Below, piece after piece: positions 40,790 through 55,500 of a DNA stretch of 64,000 bases. This DNA comes from Hydractinia symbiolongicarpus (Eukaryota > Cnidaria > Hydrozoa > Anthoathecata > Hydractiniidae), in NCBI RefSeq assembly GCF_029227915.1, contig NC_079882.1:7998001-8062000 (forward strand), in the 5' to 3' direction. A program made the translations under genes and the position numbers. Within the stretch, counting starts at the first letter, position 1. Each line of letters starts with the position of its first letter. The notes under the pieces were generated by a model that ran no database searches, had not been told where the DNA came from, and worked only from the letters and a program-made list of their open reading frames with translations.

Positions 40790-43070
40790 ATGTCACTTAA
40801 GGAAGACGCTCTAAAAATTGGTGGGGCATTTTTAGCAGGTGGAATTGCTTCATATTTAGTTTTCAAGATTGTAGTTCCAAAGGTAGCTATTATATTTACT
40901 AGTCTGTACCAGCCTAGCTAGAATCTCAAAAAGCGTGTTTTTAGCGAAACTCAGCCAATAAACGTAGCTAATTACCTAATTACTAAAACAGAAAACGACC
41001 AGAAACCACCAGGATCAACAGAAACGACCAGGAACGTCCTTGGAATAAGCAGAAAACCAATAAATTAGCATAAAACCATTAAAACAACCAAGGTGCAACC
41101 AATACAGTTCATGGTTGCACGTCTGCGTGTTTGATACTTTATATAACTTTTTTAGCCCAAGTAAAAGTGCTTAGAAAACGACAAAAAATAAAACAATCTG
41201 AGCGGCTACGAAACTTCACAAAGTATAATTTTTGTTTAGGCATGTCTGGAAATTGATTAATTTATTCTATTTTCTTGTCTGTGTATGATACACATGGGCG
41301 ATACATATAATAAATGATATCCAACCTTGTACCCAGACGACTCTGCTACTGTACATCTAAGATATCTGACAGGATGTAGCTCCATATTGACACATGTACA
41401 AAGTTTCTAGGGACGAGCTCATATGATATGTTTAACATTCTCCTGCCCTATTAAAAGTTTCTGCACACAACTTAAATGCCATGGATCAAGCATATCTACG
41501 AACAACAACTATTTATTTCATATTGAATATTGACAAGAAAACTAAACTACTATACTATTCTTGTCTTTTTTATTCTTTTATGGATCTTTTTCTGCATTGT
41601 CGCAAAGTTGTGTATATATTTAGCTACATAAAAACATAGCTCTCACAGTTAAATTTAACCTGAATAATGAAAGATTTGTCCCATGTGTCATAGATTAGAG
41701 AGAGCCCACGTCAATTTAACTGCTGTTTTTTTATCATTTCTTGGTTGTTTTCTGTTTTAGTAAGTACATCTAATGAAAAAAGAAATGAAAAAAATATATA
41801 AGAGATTTTAAGATCTATAATTAAATGTGTTTATGAGGAGAATAATATTGGCGCCGTAGATTAGTGGTTATAGCTCTCGTACTCTGTGCGGGAGGCCGGG
41901 TTTCGATTCCTCTTGACGGCGATTCAACATGGGCGAGTGAATGTTACCATAGCCCCGGGTTAACCCAAGCCATGTGAGGGAAATTGGGAAGATGGCACAC
42001 TGTGTGGGCCGTTGGATGTTGCCGGGAGTTGTCTAGTAGAGCGCGGGCCCTAATTGGGTCTGCGTCGCTCAAAATGAGCATTAAATACTCTAGGACTCTC
42101 CATCTAAGCCATGGCCCCTCCTGGAAATAATAGACAGGGTATATCCCTCGATATTTGTGAGGCTAGCCATGTAAAATATGCACATCTATCTATCTATCTA
42201 TCTGCAGATAACGAAGTAATCCTAATTGATATCTTTTAAACAGGTGACTCATTATGATGGAAGCGACTGCATTAACAAATGTGTGGAAAAAGATAAGGCG
42301 AAATGTGTAAATGTTTTTGACATGGAGGACCTGCCAAATGAAGTTGCCTTCTGTAGGTGCTGGAGGTCAAGCAAGGTATTATATATAACTGTTCCTTAAA
42401 GTCAGAATTTTATTATTATTTCGAAGAAGGGACACATATGCGATGCAAAAGATACAAATATTGCAGGATATTTACAATGTAAGAATTGTGTAACATTGGT
42501 ACATCTTTACATACTGTCAACTGCAGTTCTTATCACTTATAAAAAATTTTTAGCCAACTACTTTATTGGGAATAAATTTTGACAAAATTAAATTTCACAG
42601 ATGCCTTTAACTGTCCATTTTAAATATTTTGTAGAATTTGGGACTTTAACAAATTTTGCAAAATGTTGTCACTTCTTTTTGATTGCTAACAATACACAAA
42701 TTACTGCAAATTTTAGGTTAAAACTTTACAACATAAATTATTACAAATAATACCTTTGGATGCAGTTTGTGATAAAACCTATTGCAAAATCTAGAAAATA
42801 GTCCTTACTAGAGTCAAAAAATCTTAAAGGCTTCTTATTGAAACAATGAATAAGTAATTTTCTTTGATGACAAAATCAATATCTATATATTTTGTTAAAT
42901 TTTATTTCAAACAAAGGCGTCTTTAAATAGACCTTTTTATCGTCAAGTAATGATGAGTAGTGATGCATTTTGTTTTCTTTTAGTTTCCATACTGTGATGG
43001 AACACATAACGGGCATAACAAACTTACCGGAGATAATGTTGGTCCTGTGTGCATCTCAAGAAAGTCATAA
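40790..43070 (+). CDS. CISD: CDGSH iron-sulfur domain protein (mitoNEET/NAF-1 family), 103 aa, three exons
   Basis: A CISD protein: a small membrane-anchored homodimer with a labile 2Fe-2S cluster facing the cytosol, on the outer mitochondrial membrane (CISD1) or ER (CISD2). Exons 40790-40882, 42244-42375 and 42984-43070 join with phase 0 introns to 104 codons including TAA. Exon 1 gives an N-terminal membrane anchor (IGGAFLAGGIASYLVFKIVV). The cluster signature is complete across the second intron: CRCWRSSKFPYCDGTH, that is C-x-C-x2-S-x3-P-x-C-D-G-[STA]-H, three Cys and one His. VFDMEDL before it and LTGDNVGP after it are family-typical. Length is close to human CISD1 (108) and shorter than CISD2 (135), but that does not settle orthology. 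An upstream in-frame ATG at 40739 is possible; 40790 is preferred because it gives a family-like MSL start. A tRNA-derived SINE lies in intron 1. Confidence 0.93.
41850..42203 (+). repeat. tRNA-derived SINE with (ATCT)n tail
   Basis: Head GCGCCGTAGATTAGTGG (A box) and GGGTTTCGATTCC (B box), then a GC-rich body, ending in an (ATCT)n tract at 42184-42203. Located in intron 1 of the CISD gene. Confidence 0.65.
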
Positions 43071-43996
43071 CATGTTATTACCATACAAAGAAGAACCATT
43101 TGCGAATTTATATTTCGTTTTTAATTTTTTTTCTTCATATTTATATACATACAGATCCAACAAGTATCATGCATGTAAATTTACTTTAAACTATCAGAAT
43201 ATATGCTCTCCAATGCCTGTGGCAAAATAAGTTTACTGAACTACCAGCATCTTATATTTTTGTCAGGAAGAAGAAATTTATAAGCCTTAACTTATATACT
43301 TATATTTCTAAATTCTGCAAAATAAATGTCACGCAAAATGTCGCAAGTATTTCTTCTCGGCCAGTAACATGCCCTTTGTTCAAAGGGCACTAGAAATTGT
43401 CCCAGGGCCAAAACTATTTTAATCCAGGTAATCCATCATGTTTTAGTTGGCGACGTTTCTAAAGTATTTCATTTGAAAATTAGGGATATGGTTCGTTTTT
43501 TTAAATCGTGTTAGATACATGTAAGTCTAACAACGCTAAAACTATCAACAATGTACCTATAACCATGGCCCTCCATGCCAAAGACACCAATCATTAGCGT
43601 TATTTTAGCGACTGGCGAAAATCACGGCCGACGTTAAAGACTATTTGCAAATGAAAATGCAAAAGGCGGCGTATTTCTCATAACTCGACAAAATTATACA
43701 AAATAACTTCGTTTCGAAATATGTTCAGTCGATTTTCATAAAAAAGTGTATTCGTGTCCTTTCAGACTGCGTAGGGTTTTAAATAGCGAAAAATTTCGAT
43801 TTTCCACTCAGCGGTTCTTTTAACGCCACCTTTAATGGCGGTCGAAAGGCGGTTTTTGAAATCGGCGTAATTAGGGCCGACGGTTGAAAGGTAGGCACAC
43901 CATTTTTATACTAGACGAACAATAAGATGATAGGCAAGGTGTATACGATATCCTGTTAAAGAAATATTAATTATCCTGTTAAAGAAATATTAATTA

Positions 43997-44426
43997 CTAG
44001 TATTTAGTCCCGTGGAAAAATCCACTATAGATACCAAATAAAAAAACAGCGAAATTAACCATAAAATTCATTGTTCTTTTCGTGAAAACGTTTTGTTGTT
44101 AATTCCATTCAAGCGGGAATAAATAAATCCAATATGTTTTTCATAAACAATAGACACGTGCTGAAGGAAATAATAAGAATTTAATTACCCGTGACTTGTG
44201 TAATAAAGATTACATTATTACACAAAGGTTTTTATGAGAACAATAAAGTAAATTAACCGTGACTTTTTTAAACTAAAAATTTTAAATCAATTTGAAAAAG
44301 CACACAAAAGACAATAAATAATAAAAGTTAGCAAAGGTGACATGTTACCGCGGCTGTTTCTTTAGAAAAACAACACATCCACTTTGCCTGTTACAGACAC
44401 ACGGAACTGGCGTATTATTATATAGA
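43997..44426 (-). mobile_element. Longer Helitron-like element, 430 bp
   Basis: Minus-strand 5' end TCTATATAATAATACG after an A, with the family's GTGTCTGTAACAG segment. The 3' end has GTGGATTTTTCCACGG and ACTAAATACTAG before T. The interior is unrelated to the shorter copies. Next to it a 23-bp unit (ATCCTGTTAAAGAAATATTA plus three bases) is duplicated at about 43950-43996. Confidence 0.5.
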
Positions 44427-44651
44427 TGCTCATTTTAGGTTATACTTCTGTCTGTTTCTAAAGCACAATAAACTACTAAAATAGCCTTTTAATGCAAATA
44501 TGGGGAGCGAAACGATTAGATCTCTTCTCAGTGAAGTAAACAGAGTTGCACGGAAATAAAAGATCCAAAAAATAAATAGATAAATAGACCTAAAAGCAAA
44601 ACGTTTATAAACACTGTGACAAGAAAAACTATTAATAATGACTTCATAATG

Positions 44652-45224
44652 CAACCTCGTCCCCAGGACCTCTTTTCGCTTTTTTGATCTCGGGGACGGC
44701 GCGAAATTACTCTTAATTATTTTATAGATCTACTTTCACCCAGCTAATCACAACACCTATATTGGCAAAATATTTTTACTGCTAGCTAGTGCTGAACCTG
44801 TCACATAGTGTATATATATGATAGGAGAACCAGCGTAATTTTTCTTACCACCGGGAAATCGAAGTAGTTAAGGTGGGAAAAATTACGCTGGGTCTCAAAC
44901 GATTTTCTGCGGCCAAAATTTGGCCGCGCTTTTTGATTGGGTAATTCTATTGTTCTTTGCTCACGTGGTCCATGTCGGGGAAAGCCCTTTTCATCCCGAA
45001 TATTCCAGCAAGTGGTTTCACTCACCCTAACAAACATTAGTATTCTACAAAGTTTTTACCAAAGTAAGATTTGGCCAAGCTTGGTAAACAACTCACAGAT
45101 AAATTAAAATGTCATTAGTGAAAGTGAGGCTACCAGTCATTTTGCAAATCCGACCAGCGGGGACCTTCTTTTTCGCCCCATCCCGATATCAAAAAAGCGA
45201 AAAGAGGTCCTGGGGACGAGGTTG
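44652..45224. mobile_element. CAACCTCGT inverted-repeat element, 573 bp
   Basis: Terminal inverted repeats of about 45 bp (CAACCTCGTCCCCAGGACCT...), flanked by an exact 9-bp duplication TTCATAATG at 44643-44651 and 45225-45233. No transposase. A 9-bp duplication with long inverted repeats fits Mutator-like elements. Confidence 0.75.
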
Positions 45225-46548
45225 TTCATAATGCGCTGTCTTTACTTTGTGTTATGTTGAAACGGCGCAAATAAATTCGTAATTGCGGCCCGTGAGAGTG
45301 TAATTACTGAAATGACACTGTGGTAACAGGTGGCCACAGCTAAAAATATTACAATTTGGAAGAATTTAGGTGAACCAATTCATGTTTTAGTAGATTTTGA
45401 CAAAACTTTGGGAAGTAAAGAAGATAATATAATGACCCATCCTTGTCCACAGGGTTTGTTCCCCGATGACAAAACCGCTATTTGACGGCTTGTAATCTGG
45501 CCAAGGATGTTTCTTATATCCGTTATTGGTTACTTTTTTTAAATGTTAAAAAAATAACCGCTTCCAAAGAAAAAGCAATACATGTCAGAGGCTACACAAT
45601 TTTAGGAGGAAGCAATGTTTTCTAGGTGATTGAGATTTTCAGACATTCAGTTTGATATGTAAACGAAAATTACTATTTAGTTATGCTGATTATCCTTCAT
45701 ACCAGCAATATTGTTTCTCAGCATCTAATTTATGACGTCATAATTTCACAAAATTACAAATTTTCAAATCCTGTATATCAAGAACAAATAAAGACAAATT
45801 TTTAGGCGCTTCCATATGAAATCAATAGTTTTTTTTTCGCTGGAGGCAAACTTTTAAATTCTTTTTTTCGTTTGTCTGATGAATATATTATAGAGGTTAA
45901 AAATCATAATCTTAAATTTTTCTTTTATAACTCGTCTTTTGATCTACAGTGATTGCCTCTATCTCAAACACGCCAGGGAAAATTTGTTCGAAAAAGTACG
46001 ACTTAGAGGATTGGGCGCAGTTATTTTATAAAATACCAAATCAGGTATAAAATAAGTCCTGAAATTTACTCCTGGAAAAGCTAGCACTGCCTATTACACG
46101 AAAAAAAAAGAAAAAAAAAGAAAGTGAATGTATTAAATATATTTACTTTTAAAACTTGTATTTACAACTAAGTGTATTTTTTACAATATTTACATATTGT
46201 GTATAAATTTACATTCAAATAAAAACCAGCCTCGTATTCATGATATGCATGGAACCAAGGTCTATCTTAAGAAAATACAGTAGCATTATGCCACAAATAA
46301 ATAAATGAATTTTCTTTCACAAGTTGTGAATTCGTCTTAAAACAGACTCGATGATCAATTCGAGACAAATATTTGCACCGAATTTAGTTCGATCTATGAC
46401 ATCACAACGGTCATGGATGACGCGTTCATATACACGTACACATCAATTGATGCAGTACTCGCGCACACATCAACTGATGCTCTAATCCTGACCACGGTTG
46501 TAATTGTTACACGAAGACAATCTAGTATTCTGCATCTTTAACATGTCG

Positions 46549-49500
46549 TTACCTAGCAGGACCACCTCCAAGCGATTTTCGTTTTCTTGGTTGTTGGTGA
46601 GAAATAAGAGGTGGGCCGTGACCTGAAAAATGAAGTTACTTCATGGTATAGGGTATGACAAGAAACACTAATACTGCAAAAAATGGTAGCGCACATTGGA
46701 AGCAGCCATTTTTAATTTTCAAACAACATACGTGCCGGGCAGACTTACCCCATAACACAAGATCATCGAATTCCTGAGGCTCCTCCTCTAATAATTGTTT
46801 AGTTGAGAAAGGATTGTCGTGGTAAGTGTGCGCAGATGTTTTAGACGGTAAGCTTTGTGATGAGTCGCGAAGTTTAAGTCTGTTAAACGATTGGTCGTTC
46901 TAATAAAACAAATGATTGGTCGATCAAATAAAGCAAATGATTGGTCGATCAAACATCAGTCACGTGTTTCTCTTTTAATTTTAAAATGTAGCAAAAACTA
47001 CCAAATAAAATTAAACGCTTGAAAGTTTGTATGAATAGCGATCGGGAAAAAAAACATAAATTAATCTAAAACTGTGGCACACAAAAGAAAACCATGATAT
47101 CTCGCCTCGAAGTTATAATTTTATCAAGTGTGTTTCAATTAGGATTGTTGAAAACTCGCACAATGGAATCAGACTAACACTGTAAAATAAAATGAGAGGA
47201 ACTTAAAATACATCAACTTACAAGAAATGATTGGGTAGTGTTCGGTCTAGAGTCAGGCAGCGTTGAATGAAATGATCTATCCCGCGTTGTTGGATTTCTA
47301 TAAAAAATGATAGCATATATTGAACTACATATCCCAAAAATTGTTTTTTTGTTTTAACTTTACAAACATTCACCATACCATTTTTAACGACTAAGTTAAT
47401 TTAACAACAGCAACAACAAAAACTTACTTAGAATCGTTACTCACGGCACTTGTTGCTCGATTTTTACGTTTCTAAAAACAACAGAAGTAATTGATCAGTA
47501 AACATCGATGCTGGATACTGGTTTCTCCACAACGCTTCAGAGCGAAACTGGTTACTTATTTCTGTCTGGTTTCACATACGAAAGAGTTTTGAAGTTTTTT
47601 TTGGAACGACCTTAAAAGCTTTACAGGGTGGCCAGTCAGTTTTCATTTTCATTCACCCCGACTTCGGCAATGCTTAATTTGTTAAGTTTTATACAACAAA
47701 TTACTAAATTGCCTTTTGACGCAATGATGTTTTGATACAATTTTAGGAATCTCCGACTTTTCCAGGGTTTTTCAGATCACTGACTATCCCTTTTTAGGGT
47801 TAGAAAAAACAATATAAGGGTTTATAGAGAAACAACACTTGGTTGTCAATTTTTTCATTCGTCATTTAATTATACGGGTCCGGAAATTTCAGCTTATAAG
47901 CTACCAGGTGAAAAATAATATAACTTGTTTAAATACATAAGCAACCATCTACTTACCGGACTTTTAACTTGATATGACAAAGTGGTGTCGGCAGCTCCTA
48001 ATCTCTCTAGTGGAGGTAGCGCACCGTTTCGAGCACCCCTGGTAAATACAAAAAGCAAAAAATTAAGCTTGCGTAAACAGACACAAAGAATTATTCATAT
48101 AGTAAGATGGGTAATACATGCTGCAACTTCCTCCAAATGAAATTTTAACTACTTGTTATAATTGCAGCTCAACATGAATGTCTTACCACAGTTGTTGGTT
48201 GTTGTTGTTGTTAATGGTCAATCCAGCTTGTCTGCCACCAGAAGTTGTCAGTCGGGTACCACGAACCTCACCCACGTTGTTTACCTCCTGAAACAAGAAA
48301 GAAAATACTTACTCCATGTCTAACATTTTCATGTTTTTATTTTCAATAAACAATTTTTTAATAGAGGTGATTACTCCTCACCTGAAACATGATAAAATGT
48401 GAAATATTTTGGATTCATACAAAACAAACAACCTGTTACAATAGTGTCTTTATTTTAGACTAAGTGAACTCTCTTTGGAAGCAAGGCTTTAGTACAGGTC
48501 TAGATTTTAGTTCTCGGCTGTAACAAAAATACCACCAAAACAACACTTTCCTTTAATTGATAAGTTAATAGGAAAAAAAAAGAGAAAAGAAAACGAGTAA
48601 TATACTAACCACGTGTCCAGCAGTCTTCGGGGTTTGAAGTGGCTGTAAACGAATCGCTCTTGAAATAAGAAATATGAAAAAAAATGCAATGCGGAAAACA
48701 TTTTTACGATTCTAACATTGTAGCATCCCTATCACGCGGCGTTAATTTTCATAACATAGCGTATATCTATGAAGATTGTGACAGTTTGACGAAAGAACGT
48801 CATTAAAACGGGCGTGATAACTTTCAACAAAGGTGAAAGGCGGCAAAATTGCGGGACAAGTTTCATTATAAAACTGAATATATTTCACAAAAATATAGTC
48901 AGGGCGTTGAAAAAGAGATAGTTTTGTGCACTGCGCATGCGTTATAAAATTAATTGTTACATTATATTTTAAGTTGTTGCGTTAAATTTGAAATTGTAAA
49001 CCTCTTAGCAAAATTACTGCTGTTAAGACTTAAAAAACACAATAAAAATACCATACCTTTTCGGACCTTTAGCAGAAAACATTCTGTGGTAAAACTGTTG
49101 TTCGGCGGCGCGAAACGTGCTCGTTTTGGGAAACTGTCTGAACACACCGACTGTACTTGATAGCGGACGGTGCTAAAATAGAAAAGCGATGTATGAAAAC
49201 CCGCCATTTCGTAAATGGGGACTAAAAGTGTTTGAATTTTCGGGGGTGGAGCGGGGGCGGGGGCACCTGGAATTCTTTTAAGACGCCTTTTTAAGCTTAC
49301 AAATATACAGGACTGGAAATAAGCAGTACTCACTATTCCCACTTTAAAATTTAGAAATAAAAAAGAACACTAAAAACAAGAAGTCGTGTATGGAACACCT
49401 CTAGATACCAAATCACAGATGTAAAAAAGATTCCGTTGACGCAGAATCGCAAACTATCGAAAGTGAACAACAACTAAGAAGCAGATTAAAAGCTAAGCAA

Positions 49501-52500
49501 CTTACATTGACTGGATCTTTAAGAGTAACATCTTCTTCAGGGATCCTGGAAAACATTGGTAAATATAATCCTTAAACTATACACCTTCATTTCTAACGCT
49601 TGGACGACATCAAAACACAATAACAATGAATTCTTAACACAACATACTAATAAATGTAAATTTCTAAAATCAAATGATGTAAAAGTATACTTACATATTT
49701 TGAGTAACAGAAGATTCTCTGTGTTGCAATGATACTGATCTGATCGTGATTAATTTTTTCAAAGCAGTAAGGTCTGAAGACGTATTGAATATCCCAGTTC
49801 CAACCTTCAACCTTAGCTAAAAAAAATCAAGACCTTTCTACTTAAGCTGTTTATAAAAAGGCGTTGAAAATATGTGTTCATTTAACCACGTTGTTGCTTC
49901 GGTGTTGTCTTCCCGATCACAATCGAAACACCTTACTTAGACACACCCCTTTTAAATGTTCCGTATTATTTCCGTTCATAACAACATATAGAAAATACAA
50001 GTGAGAGTTTCTTATAGTACCGTTGATTATTAAAACGCTTTCGTCACTGAAAACAAAACAATTTTGAGAAAAATTCCTACCAGCATCATCAAATTTAAAT
50101 CCAAGACGAATTTACGTACTTTATCGAAAAGAAAAAGTCGGTAAAAATGCACAAAATTTCGGCTCACTGACTGGTATTTTTGTAATAACCAAAATATTTA
50201 CCGATTTTTTTAACAAACAATCATTCTTACCGATTTGATTAATAAGCCTTTTCCCCTGATTTCTTCTTTACTTTTTTTAGTACATTAAGACTTGAAAAGA
50301 TTCAAAAGTTGGATATTTTCAGTTTTCACTTCGAGTTTAAAATTTTGATATAAAATTGCTCTGAAGGTTTTTATTTTATTTTTCATCACTTATTCTGTAA
50401 AAAGTCAAAAATTATGCACAAGCGTTTACCAGTAAGGAAGGTATATAAATACTATTTCTAAATGTAACAGCTTTTTAAATATATTTCATATCTTCACCAT
50501 TTGTGTATGGCTACACCACGTTTCATTGGAACATAAATTTTTTAAACATTTTTTAACTCTCTTTAGGTTCCGATTTTAAATATCAGACAGCTTGATAAAT
50601 ATTTGTGGAATTCACTTTCAATTTTAAAGAAAAGCTACAGGCAACAAACAATATTGATATAAAAATAATAATAAAAAAATATTTAAACTCAATTCTCATT
50701 TTTTTATATTCATAATTATTATAAAAACAGTAAACAAAATAAAATTATTATCGCTTTGACCTCGTGCTGTTTATTTGGAGGATGAGACGAGATGATAGCT
50801 CATTTTTCACATCCTGTAATTCGGTGTTACCTCGCCACGATTATTTGTTGGAGAAAATATTAGTGTATTTAAGTGAAACAGAAATCAACTTTCTAGAGGT
50901 TTTTATTGTGAATAATTTCCCAGTGGTGTTATTCCGTTTCCACATTTTTTAGCACAGTACCAAATGTGAGAAAAATGTGATTGACAATAAATCATCAATC
51001 ATCAATCATTACCGCAACGACAAGTTAATCGTCTACAAATACAAAGGTTCTTCACCGCAAACTTCATGTTAGTAACACGTTTTCTAAGCTCAGGTAATTT
51101 AGTGAAAACGTTTCAGTAAGTCGGTTTACTGCTTTGCGTCCTATCCCGGCTATCACCCTGCCTTGCTTTCAACATAGACAGTTCCTTTACCAATGTAAAT
51201 GTTGAATTTGTGTTCATATTACCCAAGAGACAAACTTACTTGTGAGGGAAAACGAGGGTGTCTCCCATAGTAACTATCTCTTGAAGGTGGAAGCTCGAGT
51301 GAACTCTCAAGAAAGCGATCCATGTTGGAATCAAAATTAGCATGTTGTCTTTCCATTTCTAAAATAAAAAATAGTAAGAAATGAGAAGTTTAAAAGGTCC
51401 TTTGAGGATTCCATTCCGACGACTGGCTCTTTCTTCTCTCTGACTGCAACTATGTTACATTAGCTCCAGAAATACGTGTAGCATTACTTTAACTTGCTTT
51501 CCTGACAACTAAGCCGGTTAGCAGTCAGTTTGTGGCACCAAAGTGGTTGACAACACTACATTTAAAGTGCGCCAGAGTGGGGACTCGAACCTGAAACCTT
51601 CTCATTACAATGTGAATGCGCGACCATTGCACCACTCTCTCCAATATCACACGAGCAAAAATATGGAGACACAAGTATAATAAAAATGAGTATAACTAAT
51701 TTTAAATTTATTGTTCACTAATTAAATTCAGTACCTTTTTTTGCTCTGGCACGAATATATAACTTGAGCAAATGTTTAAGTATACCAATAACCTGAAAAC
51801 AAACTTAAACACGGTAAAATAATAAAAAGGGTTTGTAACTCTAAAATATTTTCTAAAAGCAACTTTTCCAAAGTATAAATTGAAGAGATGGGAACAAACG
51901 AGAATTTTCTTTCTTTATTAACACTCTCGCAGCGTCAGAGGCGTTAGGCTAAATAGAGTCATAAGGAAAGTCAAATTCGCGCAAAAATCTGAAAAAGGCA
52001 GATAAAACATTGATACAACACGCCCGAAAAGTGACTTTGTTTTGAATAATGCCTAACGTAGAATTTAAACTATTAAAATATACATAAGATATAGTATTGT
52101 TCAGAAACGACAACGCCCGAAACTTCAACATACCTCTACCCAAACATTATCAAAGCATTCACTTAAAACTGTTTCTTTGATGAAAGCATGAGGAGTGACA
52201 GGTGGAAACGCTCTGTGCTTCTTACGTTTACGATCTTTCGGATCTTGTTTTTCACTTTAACATATGAAATGAATAAAGTTAACGACTAACTTGGTGCATC
52301 AATGTGCTTTAACGTTCTTAAAATTTTTTTCTTTTGTGGCTATTTTTCAAGAGTTTAATATTCGCCATATTCCTAAGCAAACAGACGCAAGAAAATAGTA
52401 TAAGCGAATGTAAAAACACACCCAAACTAAGGAATGAAAGGCATTTAAAAGGCTAAAAACACAACAAGTTACTACGATTTTTGGAATTTCAAGGTTTTCC

Positions 52501-55500
52501 TCTATAAAATGAGGAATATTCAAGGTCACCTTAAATGATTTCAAGGCTTTTCGAGGTCTGGCAAGCCACTCTGAAAAGATCTTAGATGCAAGTTGTACAA
52601 AAGGTCAATCTAGCTAATGTTTGCCAGCTTTTACACCAGACATTTCTTTGGACTTTCGAGGAGACACAATAGGCCTGAGGTGGATTTGAGACTTTTGTCA
52701 AAATATCACAATATACTCACTTATCATTATTGTCATAGGCTATAAACTCTTCAATCTCGCCATCAATAGCAAACACTTCTTCTTCAAGATGAGAAAGTGA
52801 ATTGAACTGGTTTGAAATATCTAGCAAGAAGAAAGCAATGGTTAAAAATACATCATTTGCTAACAATATAGAGAAAACTGCATTATGACTCGTATAGTAT
52901 CAATTTCACCAGTATGTTAGCAATAAAAAGGTAAAGCAAACATATAGAAATTATAGCTTAGCTTGAGACTTCTACCTGGACATTGATTGGTTTCTACTAT
53001 TTTGTGTGAGTGCAGGACAGAAAATCACAAATTTTTATATCGTTGTAGTTAGGGCTAGAAACTATAAAAGCACTATATCACAAAGCAGCCAGACACTACT
53101 GAGTGGTACACACACATACAAAGCTCTTACACAACCCAAAAAAATATATACATATGTATGAAAACTAATAGTACGGAACAAAAGACTAGTTCACCGTAAA
53201 AGGAATGGGTAATACATAACAAACTTAAAAAATTAAATACAAATAAGACGTTGCTATCTCAAAGGAAAACTATGGCAATGATCAAAACAAACGTTGAAGA
53301 CACAACAGAAGTAAAAAAACACTAACACAAACTTTTTTTACCTTGTTTTGACAATGTTTGTGCAGATGCTGGAGCATTGACTGCTTCAACTTTTTGCCCA
53401 TTAACTGATAAGCTAAACAAGGTAAAAAAATTTATTATATAATATAGAAAATATAGTTGTTATGTATTAACTGGCACTAATACGAAGTTTCTGGTATAAT
53501 GAACTATTTCCCTTAAAAGAAATTTCCCATGAGAAATCCTTGTCAATCACACTTTATTTGTATTCCTGCATTTTTTAAACCACCTTTTAGCCTCCCTCTG
53601 AACACGTAGAATACAGGGCAAAGATTTTAGGAGAATAAAGGTTTTTCATACTTAGAATAATTATTAGCTGATAAGCTTAAAGAGGTAGGGAATTTTGTTA
53701 TGGACATCATGAATATTCTACAACATGGTTTTACCACCGCATTTAGTTTAATAATTTAGAACAATTTTTTATATACTTTTTGCGAAAATTTATAAAAACT
53801 AGTCGTTAGCCCATGGAAAAAACCACGGGATCGCCCGTCCTTTTTATACCGCATTGCGTGCTTCTCACTACCTGTGCAGCTAAGCTACCATTTTACGAGA
53901 CAGACAGACGTATGCAGGTATTATTAAAGAGACTAGTCGATAAACCCCGTGGAAAAATCCACTAAGGCAGAAGAACAATGGAAAAATAGGTTGCTTTAGA
54001 TTTTTTGCTGACGTCAGCAGTGCATATACAAAAAGAAAATTGGCAAAATTTAGTCATTTGTTCTCTGTAATGTGTAGAGGTTGAAACAATGATCAAAATA
54101 ATGTATAGTATCGTATGTTTTTGAAAAACGCCTAAGGAGATATAAGGATTTAAAATTTTGCTGACGTCAGCAAAGTCCCTACCAAAAGTTCCAAAAAACA
54201 TTTCTTCACAAATTCGTACACCTTCATCTTACCGAAATTTTCTCTGATGTAGCCGAAAAATGCATGTCTTATTTGTTAAATTTTATGACATTACGGCGCG
54301 ACGTCAATAACACTACTTTAACGTCAATATCCTATATTAAATTAATGAAGCCACTACATTGCACTTAAAACTTTGAGGCTAAATAACTTGGAAACGAGGT
54401 GGTGACGTCAATGATTTTTCACCGCATGGGTAACTAGGGACCACCTAGGACCAATTTGGGTAATTTTCCCAAACCTGGGTCCCCGAATCTGTTTCGGAAT
54501 GGACGGGTTGATGATGTCATCAAAAAACCTTTAAACCCTAATATCAAAAGTACATGATTCTATACATTTTCTTGCTCAGCGTTTCAAGATCTATACGATG
54601 AAGGCAACAGGTATTCAAATTTCTAAAAAAATTTTTTAAAGTTTTGATGGGCCATTGTTGACGTCAGCAAAATTTTTAAGCCTTTATATCTTCCTAACCG
54701 TTCGTCAATAGCACATGATCATATACATTTTCTTGATCAGCAGTTTAAGCTCTACACAAGAGAGGCAACGTGAAAACAAGGTTCTTTTTTTTGTGGATGG
54801 GTTGCTGACGTCATCAAAATTCGAATGACGCTTCTTTTTCATATTTATCTTGCCTCAGTGGATTTTTCCACGGGCTTTATCAACTAGTTATAAATAATAT
54901 TAGGAGAATTTAGAAATAATTATTATTTTGGGTTTAAATTCTAGGTTACTTAGTAGATTTTGGAGTCTTTATTTCTTGAAGTTATTTAGAAGATCTTTGT
55001 GGTGGCCACTCTGGCATAGGTGAGAATTCGCGACATTAAAACGTGATGGCACTAATTCATCAAAACTCTTCCATAGTTTATTAAATGAAATACTCACATA
55101 GAAAGTTCGGTGCCAGCATCAGTCTCAACATCTTCTAGCAATTCATTTCTTTCAGCTACCTTGTTACCAACAGGTCCGGTCTCTTTTGATATCATCTGTA
55201 TTCCAGATTCTTCACTCGGAATTAACTGATTGCCCAGCAACCTAAACATAAGTAAAACAAATTGCGAAACTTAATGACCATGGAGTTCCCAATTTGCAGG
55301 CTGGCACTTTCTCATGCCTGAATACACCTGGCTTGGTTTACAATTCGACTCACACAATGTTGTGACTGTAAGAAAAATGCATGTGACAGTTGCATGACGT
55401 ATTATACCTTATTTCATAAATAAAAAAAATAAAAAAATATCTGGAATATCTTAGGAACGAACAAGAAACAAAATCATGGTCGTGAATTGATGCAGTAATA

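Larger units (their letters stand above)
43071..46548. other. Intergenic between CISD and FAM149B1-like gene
   Basis: Occupied in part by the Helitron-like (43997-44426) and CAACCTCGT (44652-45224) elements. The rest is AT-rich with no recognised content. Confidence 0.45.

Noticed and set aside
51570-51642. Functional tRNA gene
   Set aside because: A and B boxes are good but acceptor and anticodon stems do not pair, and a SINE body follows.
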